Shown piece by piece: positions 38,155 to 50,300 of a stretch of DNA of 64,000 nt. The notes beneath the pieces are model-generated. The model ran no database searches. It was not told the origin of the DNA and was given only the letters and a program-made list of their open reading frames with translations. The position numbers and the translations under genes were made by a program. Numbering within the stretch: position 1 is the first letter of the stretch; the number at the start of each line of letters is the position of its first letter. The stretch comes from Paracentrotus lividus (lineage: Eukaryota; Echinodermata; Echinoidea; Camarodonta; Echinidae). The DNA lies in contig CALNVZ010000674.1 in the NCBI GenBank assembly GCA_940671915.1, positions 33,241,916 through 33,305,915 on the forward strand, given 5' to 3'.

Positions 38155-41100
38155 ATGATGAATGAGACACTGGAAGTCACCTTCGTTTGTCTGGCAATTC
38201 TACTGGTTATCAATATTGTGGACAAAAGAATGGCTCTTGCAGGTTTGACATATACCATGAATTTACCATTGAGAAGTGTGCGTGAAAGAATGAAAGAAAG
38301 GACGAAAGAGTAGCACCTCACCAATACAAAAATGTTGCCTCTCTTAATTTGTTTCTGTAGTTCTCTATCTCTATCTCTTTCCCTTGTATACACATAATCA
38401 CCATCTAATGTTCACGCACATAAGCACGCACACACCGTCCTCAACTTATTATGAATGCACACGATCTACACTACAAACACACTCGTCTGTCCACCCTTAT
38501 CGCGAAACAGCAATCACATCCAGGCACGCGCTAGGCACACAACCCCCCCCCTCTCTCTTCTCACAACATACAAACACACCACACACACGCACATACCACG
38601 CACACACACCTTTATCCGAAACATACCATGCTCCCACATATAGTCAGGTAATTAGCTGGCTTTTGATCAAACGAATGAGGTACCAGCAACCGAGTATTGG
38701 AAAACATGAGAAAGAACCCCACAAACTAAACGTCTGGCAGTGCATCTCTGCTGCATATGGTCCCTATAAGCGGGGGCGTCCAAAAAGAGTGCCCCTATTA
38801 TAAAGAATTCTATTTTGAATAAAAATAGCAGAAGACATTTTCTAAACACTCTAAATTTGTTGTCAAAATAAAGAGTATTAAATCGTTTGAACGCTTTTGC
38901 TATTGTGAAATCAGATTGAAATTAAAAAAAAATAATAATAAATAAATAAATAAAATTTTGGTGAAAAACTTTTTTTTCCTCTTTTTTTTTCGAGAAAATA
39001 ATTTTTCTTCTTTTTTCAACAATTTCAAATAAAAAGTTGTATGAAACATTGATGCTTGCAACCTTCCTAAAAACTACCTAAATGCATGTGCAAGATGCTG
39101 TAAAAAGAAGAAAGTAATATCTCATTCCGATAAAGAATTATGATCATGTAAAATCAGGAACGCAATATAGACAAAAACCACCAATTCGTCCAGTGACGGA
39201 GAAGAACCCCATACCTGCACGTGTATCAAGAAAGGCCGATAACATTTGGTGGCTGTTAGCAGACAAACCAAGTACCGAACATTCGGCTGTCATGAGCCGC
39301 AATTTCGGTGCTTTAGTATACTCTTTATTTTGACAACAAATATGGTGTGTTTAGAAAATGAATTCTGCTATAATAATATTCAAAATAGAAAACTGTTTTT
39401 GGACGCCTCCGCTTATTGGGACCAAATGCAGCAGAGATGCACTGCTGGTACCTCTTTCTTTTTCATAAAAGAGTCCGCTAGCTACCTTACTAACACCACT
39501 CATCCTCGTTCCTAAGAATTTAAAACACAAACTTCCACATTTTCTTCCTCTGTTGGTGTTGCAGCCGGAGGAAATTTTTTTAACTCGATTTATTAAAACG
39601 ACTCGTAACCTCATCAGTTTCCAAATTCATTAAAGTATTCAATGTCTATTTCATATGTAGTATTAAAGGGGACCAAAACAAAAGGGGATAATTAATCACA
39701 TAGGATGGAGCAATATGAGATAAGCAGTTATAAAACGAAATTTCGATAAAAATCGGTCATGAAATGAAAAAGTTGTAAAAGATTCAAAAGTCTTGTTTTA
39801 CCTTCTACGAGGATCTTTAAGGACGTTGCACAGTTAAAATGAAGTCCATGTCATTTTCACCAAATTTTGCACAGACAATGACAGAGTTACTTTGGTATGT
39901 ATGTATATAAAAAATGCAAAAAAATAATACAGGTTCATGTGCTCATTAATTTTCGGCTAAGGGACTTTGAATTTGCATGTAAAGTACGCAGAATTTAAGT
40001 AATTGGTTTCTGTTAGACCTCGATATTTTTGCCTGAAAAACATCAAAAAACGCAAAACGCAAATGAAAATCCTATCTAAATAACGAATGATTCTAAATCA
40101 TACTCCCAAAAATTCATAATTTATGTCATATTCATTGCACTCTCTAGATTAAAACGAACATGTACCAAAACAAGTGATTTACATACTCTCTTCAAGTATG
40201 TTAATAATGAACAAAATGAAGGAATAAACATGAATCTTTATAAAGATGATTTTTTTTTTTTTTTTGCTCTTTGAGCGGTGGACCGCCCCATAAGCGCCCA
40301 ACATTTTTCAATAATTGTGACTTTTTAACCATGCGCGGTCAGGATGCGCAAACATAAATGTGCAACGTCCTTAAAAAAATTGGCAATATCGACAAATCTC
40401 CATTTGTTTTGTACTCAAATTTTCAGATTTCCCCCGTTTTCTTTCAAAATATGTCTTACCTCATATGTCTTATTTTGAGCCCAGAAGGAGGTAAGATATA
40501 TTTTAAAAGAAAATGGGGAAAATCTGAAAACTTATGTACAAAATAATTGGAGAGTTGTCCGCAGAATCGGCCATTTTGAAGGAATATTGCCAATTTGATG
40601 ATCCCCATGTGAACGTACAACAAGTCTATTCAAACTTCCATAACTCTCTCATTTTAGAACGAATCTTAATGATTTTTTTATGATTGATCATCTCTTTATG
40701 TCCTTTCCTATAAAATTGATTATTTCCTTTAGTTTCGGTTTCCTTTTGAAAAAGCATAGACTGCTTCGACTTCTTTAGTGTCTTTCATAAGCAAATAATT
40801 TAGACTTTTCATATAGGCCACTTTTTCACTTCCTATAAAGGCGATACGGCTAAGATTATCATCTTTCTTCTTTACGCAGAATCTATCGAATGCAAAGGGG
40901 AAGGCCTAGACCAGCAATTTCTTGATCCAATTTGCTACAACCGTGAATTTCCCTTCTCTTGTGGAATTAGATGGACTAAACGACCGTGCAAGTGTGATTT
41001 GAAGTGTGCTTTATATGATGAGTGCTGTCCAGACATGGCAGAGATGGTTGCAAACGGAACATTGAATCAACACTTGATTTACCCTGACCCTCCTGACGTT

Positions 41101-44008
41101 CTGCCAGATAAGATGGCTTGGGAGGACGATTACCTACCCTACATAACCTGTGTTGACACATGGGGCATATATTATGGGTTGTATGGTAACTCTACGGTGT
41201 TTACCCCATACCACCTTATTTCTAAGTGTCCTGTTGATGTCCCACTTCTAAGTAGATTTCGCCAATATTGTGAAAACCCGTCAAACTCGAAAGATATTTT
41301 CACAGTCCCAGTTGCTGCCGAAAACAGAGGCCATTTCAAAAACATTTATTGCGCACTGTGTCATGGAGTTCAGCTTTCTGAAATCCAGCCTTGGACGAAG
41401 AATTGGAAATGTGATGCGTTATTTTCGGCGTCGTCGTCATACTCTCAAAGTGAAGACCAAGGACAAGGAAGTCCTATCCCTGTTGAAATGTTGATAAACC
41501 ACTGGTGCTCTGCCACTGTTGGACCACCGTCTGGTATGCCTAATGACATGATTCCTCGGCCATGTTTTCATGTTGATGTGACCACGTGTTCCTGGATGCA
41601 TTCCCGTCAGAAGCAATTGATGTGTCCTTCATATCTTGCCCCTGTAGAACACAACAGTACCATTTATCAGAATCTAGACTGTGCGTATTGTAACGGTGTT
41701 GACGTGTGTGGCAACTATAGTGAATTGTGCAAATCGGTTATGTCCAAGACAGATGTACAATCTGGCGCTCCACCTACCATGCCTACACTTTCTGAATACT
41801 TCAATTTTATCAGGGATGACCAGGAGTTAGCTTGTGCTGCAAACGAAGCTTTTGATCCACTTACAAGCTCATGTCACTCGTTGTATTGTTTCAATGGATT
41901 CAGATATAACAGCAGAACGGAAAAGTGTGACCGTGTACTAGTAGATGAGAGAGGGAGGATTGTACTATTATTCTATTATGGACAAGCAGATCGAAATATG
42001 ACGTCCCACGATGCAGAATACCTTGCAGCGGCAGTTAACAACCTTATCATTCAGTCACCGTTGGACATGTTAGCTTTCTCTGCTGTTGTAGTGTCCGAAC
42101 TGTCCTGTACTCCTGCAAATACCTATGCAGAAGATATAGACAGCTGTAACCAATCCTCTCAGACACTGACGTGTACAGTGTACTTTGATGTTGAAATGAA
42201 CTTTACTGCCTTATCCCAATCCGATATGGCGATAGATCGTGCCAACGGTACCTCCTTCAATAGTTCTTCTTGTTTGTATATGCCTTCTTTCGGTAACGTG
42301 TCTGTAGTAGAACTGTTGATTGATGTTCCTGCAGAATGGACTTGTGAGTCCCCTGGTTCCTGGAGATTCAAAGATTTTAATGAAACATCTCTGCAACCAT
42401 TCCGAGTTAATATTAACCGGGAGACGGGATACTATAGTCTAAGCATTTCCACCCAAAGTGCCATTTGCCCTGGAAATTTGACACTCTCATGCAACGCATA
42501 TGTCAATGTTCAGCCTAGTCAGTTTGGTTTCATCTCAAATCACTCCAAAGAATCGCTTCGAATATTCCAAAGCAAAATTGTCCTTTTCCAGGATCAGTTC
42601 GAAATACTACCAGATGGTTCCGTTGTGTATTGTTTTCAGGAATATATCTCTTCTGGTCGTAACCTTCCCAATGGTTTAGACATCATAAGTACTGTAGGAA
42701 CAATAATGTCCATCGCATCTGTTTTTGCCCTAATAATTACCTATTTTATTTTCCCTTCGCTTCGCAATTTGGCCGGCTTGTTAGTTCTTTCGATGTCTAT
42801 TGCTCTTCTAATAACATTCATACTGATATTCTTGGGTGGTGTGAGTAGCCATAGTGAGGTTCTTTGCAAAATAGTGGCAGCTATAACACACTTTTCCTGG
42901 CTCTCCGTTTTCTTCTGGATGAACGCACTGGCCATAGACCTCAATCGGACTTTTGGGTCCCGTGTTAAGGTTCAGATCCGTGTCAAATCAAATAAAGATT
43001 ATGTCTGGTACTCGTGCTATGCTTTGGGCATCCCTGCTTTGATCGTCGGTGCATGTTTGGTCGTTGACCTCTGTCACTGCACCAATCTCAATTTCAACTA
43101 CGGCAGCAATGGTCTTTGCTGGATTTCAAGTGGATCTGCCAATCTTTTCAGCTTTGGCGTACCTATGGCAGTGCTCCTGATCCTGAATGCTGCCCTCTTT
43201 ACGGATACTGTGCTGGGGATAAGGCTCACCAAAAGGTCGTCTGAGAGAGCACTGAAAGTGAGACCCAATTTGACCAGAGCAAAGGAGGAGCTTTCACTCT
43301 ATATAAAGGTGAGAAAATAAGGTTAGAAACTTTTAGCAGCAGTTACATTTCAGCCCCCATTACGTAGTGATGACGACTTTGGGTTATAACTGCGTGACAC
43401 ATGGGAGCGTGTTGATATTATTCCCTGTCCTTATGGTAAAATATAAGATGAAACAATTAACTTTGTAACTACGAGGGGAGAGGAATCAGTTATTGCACAG
43501 AAAAATTAGATCTTCTTTGTATTTAGTTGTTACGAATCATGGCCTACACCGTAATTATCAGTTACGAATAACTTTTGTGGATCGTATTAATATGTCGTTA
43601 ACCTTGCAGCAGTAACTCGTGGATAGGTTACCTATCTTTTAGTCATTCTTGTTTATGTCAAGACATTAGTGTATAATTTATAAGTCTATAAGAATCTATG
43701 AATGCTTCTGTTATCTGTTACAGTTGTCTGGTGTTACGGGTTTCCCCTGGCTTCTTGCTTATGTCTGCGAATACACCAACATCCCAGAGCTCTGGTACAT
43801 CTTCACCGCCCTCAATTCCCTCCAAGGAGTCTTTATCCTCCTGGCATTCGGTTTCAACAAACGCGTCATCGCCCTCTGGAAGGAGAAACTTAGTATTACT
43901 CGCGATGACATCACGTCCAGCAATCGTGACGACACAAAGAGCTCCAAAACTAGTAATACTTTGTCTCAGACGAATAAAACAAAGAGTATGGATGGAAGTC
44001 AGCTGTAG
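38155..44008 (+). CDS. Somatomedin-B domain seven-transmembrane receptor (secretin/adhesion/methuselah-like)
   Basis: Three coding exons join in phase: 38155-38242, 40880-43308 and 43724-44008 (stop TAG), 933 residues. Exon 1 encodes a hydrophobic signal peptide (FVCLAILLVINIV) and is preceded by a good acceptor, implying a 5' UTR intron. Residues about 48-81 form a somatomedin-B-like cysteine knot (CKCDLKCALYDECCPD). A long cysteine- and N-glycosylation-rich ectodomain follows. TM1 starts near residue 630 (IISTVGTIMSIASVFALIIT), then TM2-TM5, with the ECL2 motif GLCWIS. TM6-TM7 are in the last exon (LNSLQGVFILL is the family's TM7 signature). The cytoplasmic tail is short and Ser/Thr-rich. 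I see no HL(S/T) autoproteolysis site before TM1, only a DGSVVYC motif as in methuselah-like receptors. It presumably signals through G proteins, and its ligand is unknown. The exon 1 join is less certain than the rest. Confidence 0.85.
38734..39449. mobile_element. Foldback element in receptor intron 1
   Basis: The left arm (about 38734-38885) contains gcagtgcatctctgctgcat and gcgggggcgtccaaaaa. The right arm (about 39300-39449) is its inverse (gcagcagagatgcactgc), and both end toward the centre in ttgttgtcaaaataaagagta. The loop is AT-rich and non-coding. Confidence 0.75.
39831..40370. mobile_element. TTAA-flanked non-autonomous element, 540 bp
   Basis: Flanked by TTAA at 39827-39830 and 40371-40374. 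Short inverted ends ggacgttgcaca and tgtgcaacgtcc. AT-rich non-coding interior. TTAA duplication suggests piggyBac mobilisation. It lies in intron 1 of the receptor gene and abuts another palindrome to its right. Confidence 0.75.
40371..40605. repeat. Inverted repeat next to the TTAA element
   Basis: Left arm aattggcaatatcgacaa..ttttgtactc..ttcagatttcccc and right arm ggggaaaatctgaaaa..gtacaaaataattggagag..ggaatattgccaatt are inverse, forming a hairpin of about 230 bp. Confidence 0.65.
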
Positions 44009-44427
44009 TGGACAAAGCACTGCACATTCATAAAAATAACTTCTGAAATAGCTTGAAATACCCCAGAATGAGTTTTTAAAAAAAATAAAAAAAATCTTTA
44101 ATGGGAAGCCAGCTGCGGCAATATTTAGACAATATTACAACATGATGTAAAGACACTTTTATTTGTTTATTCGTTAAACATGTTAAAGCATTTAATTTGA
44201 CGTTGTGTTCCTGTTAACGGTAAAAAAAAAAATTAAAAAAAAATTATTATTGTCACCTTACATTAATCATTGTGCTTAACATAATTATGTATGTGCATTT
44301 TGAATACCGAATTTCTTCAATTGTGTGTATCATTACCACGAATATTGTTTTTATTATTATGTTTTTAAATTGCATTTTACAACTCTTTTGTTTGAAATAC
44401 AGATTAAAATTGAGATGTCAACCTCAG

Positions 44428-44433
44428 AATAAA
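44428..44433 (+). other. Candidate polyadenylation signal of the somatomedin-B receptor gene
   Basis: AATAAA about 420 bp after the stop, with a second copy at 44436-44441. An A-rich AATAAAA also occurs at about 44085. Confidence 0.4.
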
Positions 44434-44528
44434 TTAATAAATGTTTTGTTCTGTACTGAATGTTTTTTCTTAATTATTTGAACGCCTTTAAACTATTGTA
44501 TAGAGCCTCCAGCTCATTCTTTATTATA

Positions 44529-45585
44529 CAGTGTGTTCCTAAAAAAAAGATAATCGGAGTTCAAAGGTGAGTCATTTTAAAAGTATGTGGTTTATTTTTG
44601 TAATTTGTTTACTAAACTACTAAGTAACTCATCAGCTTTAATTTGAGACATTGCTTACGTCTAAACTGTAATGGATCACAGAGTTAGGGTCATTTGAAGG
44701 TGATAGGTACAAAACCCATTTTTTTCCCCCAAGTTTTTCGTTTTTAGGGTATGAAACCAACTTTTTATAAAATTTTGGTTTCATAGTTTTGGGGGTTTTT
44801 GTCGCACAAAGTTTCAATGAAATGCAATCTCATTTGTCAAAGGACCTATCTCACTGGCAATGACATGGGTTCTCGATTATGCATGAGTCTCTGGAGTCGC
44901 CGCGACTTCTTCTGATTCTGCAGGAAGTCGCGAGAAAAATCAAACAAATGTCAAACATGTCCAATCTTTTAGTAGACTTCTTTAATACGCGAGCAAGTCT
45001 CTGTGACGTCTTTGCGGGGTTGCCGCGACGTCCCTTTAGTATCCACGATGTCGCAGAGTCTTTTGTCGGAACTTGCTAACGATTAAAAGAAATCGAACGG
45101 TTTAATAATTTTGATTTGCTAGCGTCTTAAAGAGGTCTACTAAAAGATTTAACATGTTTGAGTTTTGTTCCATTTTCCCTCGACGACCTGAAGTATCAGG
45201 AGACGTCACCACGACGTCTCCACGACTCCAGAGACTCCTAATTGCGAACACATCTCATTGCCATTGAAATAGGTCCTTTGACAAATGAGATTGCATTTCA
45301 TTGAAATTTTGTGTGACAAAACCCCCCAAAACTATGAAACTAACAATTTATAAAAAGTTGGTTTCATATCCTAAAAACGAAAAACTTGGAAAAAAATGGG
45401 TTTTGTACCTATCACCTTCAAAGGACCCTAACTCTGTGACCCATTACAGTTTGGACGTAAGCAATGTCTCAAATTAAAGCTGATGAGTTACTTAGTGGTT
45501 TAGTAAACGAATTACAAAAATAAACCATATACTTTTGAAATGACTGACCTTTGGACTTCGATTACCTTTTTTTAGGAACACACTG
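44529..45585. mobile_element. Large palindromic (foldback) element, 1057 bp, TA target site
   Basis: The left end cagtgtgttcctaaaaaaaa and right end tttttttaggaacacactg are inverse and flanked by TA (44527-44528, 45586-45587). Almost the full length pairs with itself (for example ttgtcaaaggacctatctca near 44836 with its inverse near 45270). No transposase. It is located between the two convergent receptor genes. Confidence 0.88.
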
Positions 45586-46126
45586 TATAGGCACTTTTGT
45601 CTACAAGGTCATCTTTGCTTCATTTGAAAATTTCCCCTAATTCGTTTTCTTACATTGTATATAAAGCTTTTTGTTATGATTATCATATAGATTCAATGAC
45701 TTGTAAATATGTATGTATTTGTCACGTGCAACTGTCTGAAATTTTAGAAATGAATTGAATAATATGAACTGAACTAATTAGATAAAAAGGTTTAGTGATA
45801 AATTAAAAGATTTTGAATCAAATATTATGGTATGTTAATTGTTTAGCCTCCACATGGTGAAACAAAATCATGTAACTTTATTTCATAATAATGTTGATAT
45901 TCAAAACATGTTAGTATTGGTATTATTAGTCCTGGAAACTACAATTTGGAATGCACATTTCAAAATAATAACATAATTCAATTCTATTTGCAGATTTAGA
46001 TAGGCTCCATAATTTAATATATTTACTTTTAAATACACTCACATCCTTATTGCACATTAGTATATCAATTGCACTGAAATGTTATAATGAATTAGTCAAA
46101 CGTTTAACATCAATATCTAGCATACA

Positions 46127-46287
46127 GTGTTTGATCCAGGATTTCATTACAGGGGGGGGGGGGGTCAAAATCGGAATTTCAGATTTTGGTACACTCAAAT
46201 TTTTTTCCCGTTACAACGGGCGAGCCAAAAGGTACACTCAATTTTTTTCACGTTACGCTGGCCGAGCGATATCCGCGCCTGGCATAT
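46127..46287. mobile_element. CGGATCC-family repeat with tatccgcgcctgg end
   Basis: Contains gatccaggatttcattacag followed by a G-run, ggtacactc twice and a final atccgcgcctggc. Closely related copies occur at 55490-55664 and 62030-62285. Confidence 0.7.
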
Positions 46288-46617
46288 GATGATAGCTTAA
46301 TGAAGACGTTCATTATATATGTACAGTATAGCTAGACCATCGGCAAACAAAATTATCAAACAGTGACTTTAACGACAGAAGTCTGACTTTTTAAAGATTC
46401 TTTGAAATAGACACGATTGCAGCACAATTATCTTTTGTTCGGTACACTACTTTATAACACGTATAAGTGATTATAGATTGTCTATGCTTTGTACAATTTG
46501 GCAAAACATGATAAAACATACTGAGTTACATAACATAAATAGCATAACTTAGATTCTCAAATTGAGATATCTTTCATTCGACTCTATTCGTAGATACATA
46601 AAAGAAAAAGAAAAAAC

Positions 46618-46790
46618 CTCGAAATTTAAACGCTTGCCAACCGTTTCTAGCAAGTACCAGTTTTACACCCTCTTTTTCCAGTACTATCAGTATGCAGGGG
46701 GTTTGGAGTTTTGAGCTATTTTGAAAATATAGCATTTTTTATGCTAACGTTCTAGATAAGGTCCTCCGTCTTCCAGCGAAAATACATTAT
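46618..46790. mobile_element. Solo or short copy of the ~1.4 kb element at 60216-61631
   Basis: Contains gaaatttaaacgcttgcc (inverse of the 60370 region) and ctaacgttctagataaggtc followed by ctccgtcttccagcgaaaa, as at the right end near 61600. Confidence 0.65.
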
Positions 46791-47369
46791 ACATATAAAG
46801 TTATAGCCTCCCACACTTTCAATCTAACTTTTTTTTATTATTGATAACTGTTGAAATGGGACTACACAAAGCTTCCTGAAACTTTTTTTTATAAAGTAAT
46901 AATTACCTCTACCAACACTATAATAATATTAATCATAAAGCAATTGTCGTGCTTGCTTGTTCCGTTTGTCACAATCGAGAAAACAAAACGCGTTTACACT
47001 TTTTTTAATTCAATGGTCTGGTTGGAAATCAAGTCACTAATCCAATTCAAATCAAATTTGGTTTCAAACCAAATGTAAGGGGTTCAGACCCAAAGCTTCT
47101 AATATTTTCGCAAGAGGGTTTATATTCCAACATTTAAAAAAATAAAAAATAAATAAAATAAAATAAAAATAAACAAGCAAACAATTACAGACGCATACAC
47201 CAACAAAGAAAAAGTCATATTAAACAAAATGCAAAAACCAGAATTTTAAGATAAATTATTTGTAATAATTGAAGGTTGGGCTATCGTTGCTCTCTTTTCC
47301 ATACACAACATTGCAATGCGAGCGTGGGCAATATATTTCTGCGCTCTCTATATTACAAGATTAGTTTAT

Positions 47370-50300
47370 CTATTTGTCATCAGCCTCCTCCTTCTCCTTC
47401 TTGATGTCATCCGGGTTCAAGGTGCGGAAAAGAGCAGATCGAACCGGGAGGAAGCAAAAGTGTTAGATTATTGAGTTTTACCTTAGCAATTTTGGGGTCT
47501 ACACAAAGTTTATGAAAATCAATAATCCTCTCCCCATCCCCTTTTAAAAACATGGATCCACCACTGAATGAGCATAATGTACATTGTACAACTTCCGATA
47601 TGATGTGAATAATTAACATGTATTAACATGTATAACATCTATGCTAAACATGGCTTAATTAATTTCATTCGTTAGGTATGTAACTCCCAAAGCCCTTTTT
47701 AAGACTAAGAATTTCAAAGGGAACTTAGAAAATGAAAAGGGAAATTCTTTGCATGCCCCCCCCCCTCTCTCTCTCTCTCTCTCTCCTCTGTCAATCGCGT
47801 ACGCGCACACGCACGCACACACACACACACACACACACACTCCCACTCTCTTTCTCACACAGACAAAAGCACACATACCATCGCCTACACACATTTAATC
47901 TCTCTCTTTCTGTAATTTATGTTATAGGATCACATTTTCTTTTTTACATATAAATCTTTATCATTGGATTTTTGAAAACTCATTAACATTTTGCACACTG
48001 TGTAGACTAAAATTAAAATTTAGAATTAAAAATAAGCGGAATGATGTCATACCTCAGGATTAAGTGGGCAGTAGAATATGAAAACCAGAAAGCCCTGAAT
48101 ATAATTTAGGAAAAAAAAAAGGAAATTAAGTGGAAACAATGAGACTTAGACAAAGACAAAACAAGAAATATATATGGACGAAGTCTTGTTTTGCAGAAAT
48201 GCTCGAAACATCACAAACAACCAAGAATTTGAATTTGATTTTTTTTTTTTATTTTGCTTAATTTAATTTTTTTTTTTTTTTTTTTTTTGAGGGGCCTGCG
48301 CCGTAATTCTAAAAAAAGGAGGTAAAAGCAAGTGATTTGCAAGCACTCAAATGTGAAGAAATCATAGGTTATAAGCGGTTAAAACCTGGGGTCTATATGC
48401 TAATTGACATGAGTAGGGATATACATTGAATATTAATTTTTTTTTTTTTTTTTTTGTATAAAACGTTTGAAAAGAACGCGTAAAGTTTGTTCATGAAAAA
48501 GGCTGCAGCACCACTAGTACGTCCAGTGTCAGTAATGATGACATTAATACTTCAAATAATATTGATAATGGTTGTGGTAAGGATGATCTCACCTGTATCA
48601 TATTGAATATGATGAAGAGGTAATCGAATGCGATGATGGACTTGAAAACGAGGAGGGCGTGCGATGTCCAGGCCATGACGAGAACGAATGAGAGGATAAG
48701 AGATGATGAAATGCACAAACTAGGGTTGCATGGAGGATAAATTTGGTTTATTTATTTATTTAATTCTTCTTGCCTTTGTTTGGACAACGCCAATCAGTGG
48801 GTTGTACAATGTTATACATACCACAGAGACCCGTTTTCCGTAGATTAAAAAACATGTGTTGAGAAATATATCTCAAGACATCTTTTACACATTTAAACAT
48901 ACAATATATATTGTATATATTGTATATATACAATATTATTTCATTATCAGTGTGTATACGTATGTTTAATGTAATTATGAAATTAGTATCTCAAGAGTAG
49001 TCAATTAGATTGGAAAATAGGAGTTTTATAAAAAGTTATTAGAAAGTATACATGCACATGTACATGCGTACATTTTTTTTTATTTATTTATTTTTTGTGT
49101 GTGAAAGGTTAACATAATTATTGTTATTCCAAACAGTTTTAATGATACTCGTCATCTGTATGCTAAAGTTGTATTAAATTTTGTTTGATGTGAAAATAGG
49201 TTGACTGATTTGATTGACTATTTTTTAATGTTTTTCCTCATTATAAACAATGTTTGACTTTGACAGGTGTCATTTGTGTAAATATTATACATGATGCACA
49301 ATGTTTAAAGTTGTTATAAAAAGCGACATGAAAATAAAAAATGAAATCAAGTTAATATCAGACAGACTTGTGCTGTGTAGAAACAATTGTTTTATTCAGA
49401 TTATTTAAATTGAAAAAAAAAGTAATGATTCAAAACTATTCGTAAGCAGCTAGATACCTGACTCGGTTCTGGAGTTTCTCTTTCCACATGGCGTAACCTT
49501 CAATATCGTCGGTGCAGTGGTCATCCATTTTGACGAGATAGATTACGGTGCAGATGGCGAAGATGAAATTGACCTGGACAGATGGGGAATGTATAAAATA
49601 TTTATTTATTTATTAATTCTATTTTTTATGCACATGTTATTCATTTTCAAATCCCTACAAAATAAGGATATAAAATTATGTTACAAAGGAGAAGTATAAC
49701 AGGTTCATTTTATTTCATTTCATTTAGGTTTTATTTCCAAAATATCTGCAAGTTCTGCAATGTCGATACATGTACAGAACAATACAATGAGTAAATGTAC
49801 AAACAAGTGATTACTCTCATTACGTATTAATATGATCAACATTATCATCATCCTCTTCCTCACACCATCAAATATTCCAAAATATTAGGTGTTAGCAAAG
49901 CGTTCAGAAATTATCAATTGTTATCAATACCATCAATATTGATGTTTTCATATGTTTTAAGAAATTAAGCTCCATATAACCTGCTTCAGAACAATATTAC
50001 CATTTGGCTCCGAACCGAATTTGAAATGTAATGTGTGACAAGACATTTGTGGAAAACAAAAGGATGACGCAGGAGATCACTTCTTGTAGTTAAAGCTCTC
50101 GTCTTTATGATTTCGTCAGAAACATCTGTTACTCTTAAAGACAGACGGATTCAAAATGAATCATTCATTTTGAATCTGTCAGATTCGGAATCACTTTTTT
50201 TTTCATTTCATTTCATTATAGATATGTATATATACATGCATATATTTGTTTATTTTTATACACTGTTCGTGGAATTTTTTTTCTAGCTCCAGCGACATCA

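Noticed and set aside
38384-38803. 139-codon histidine/threonine-rich frame
   Set aside because: Produced by CA-rich simple sequence within receptor intron 1.
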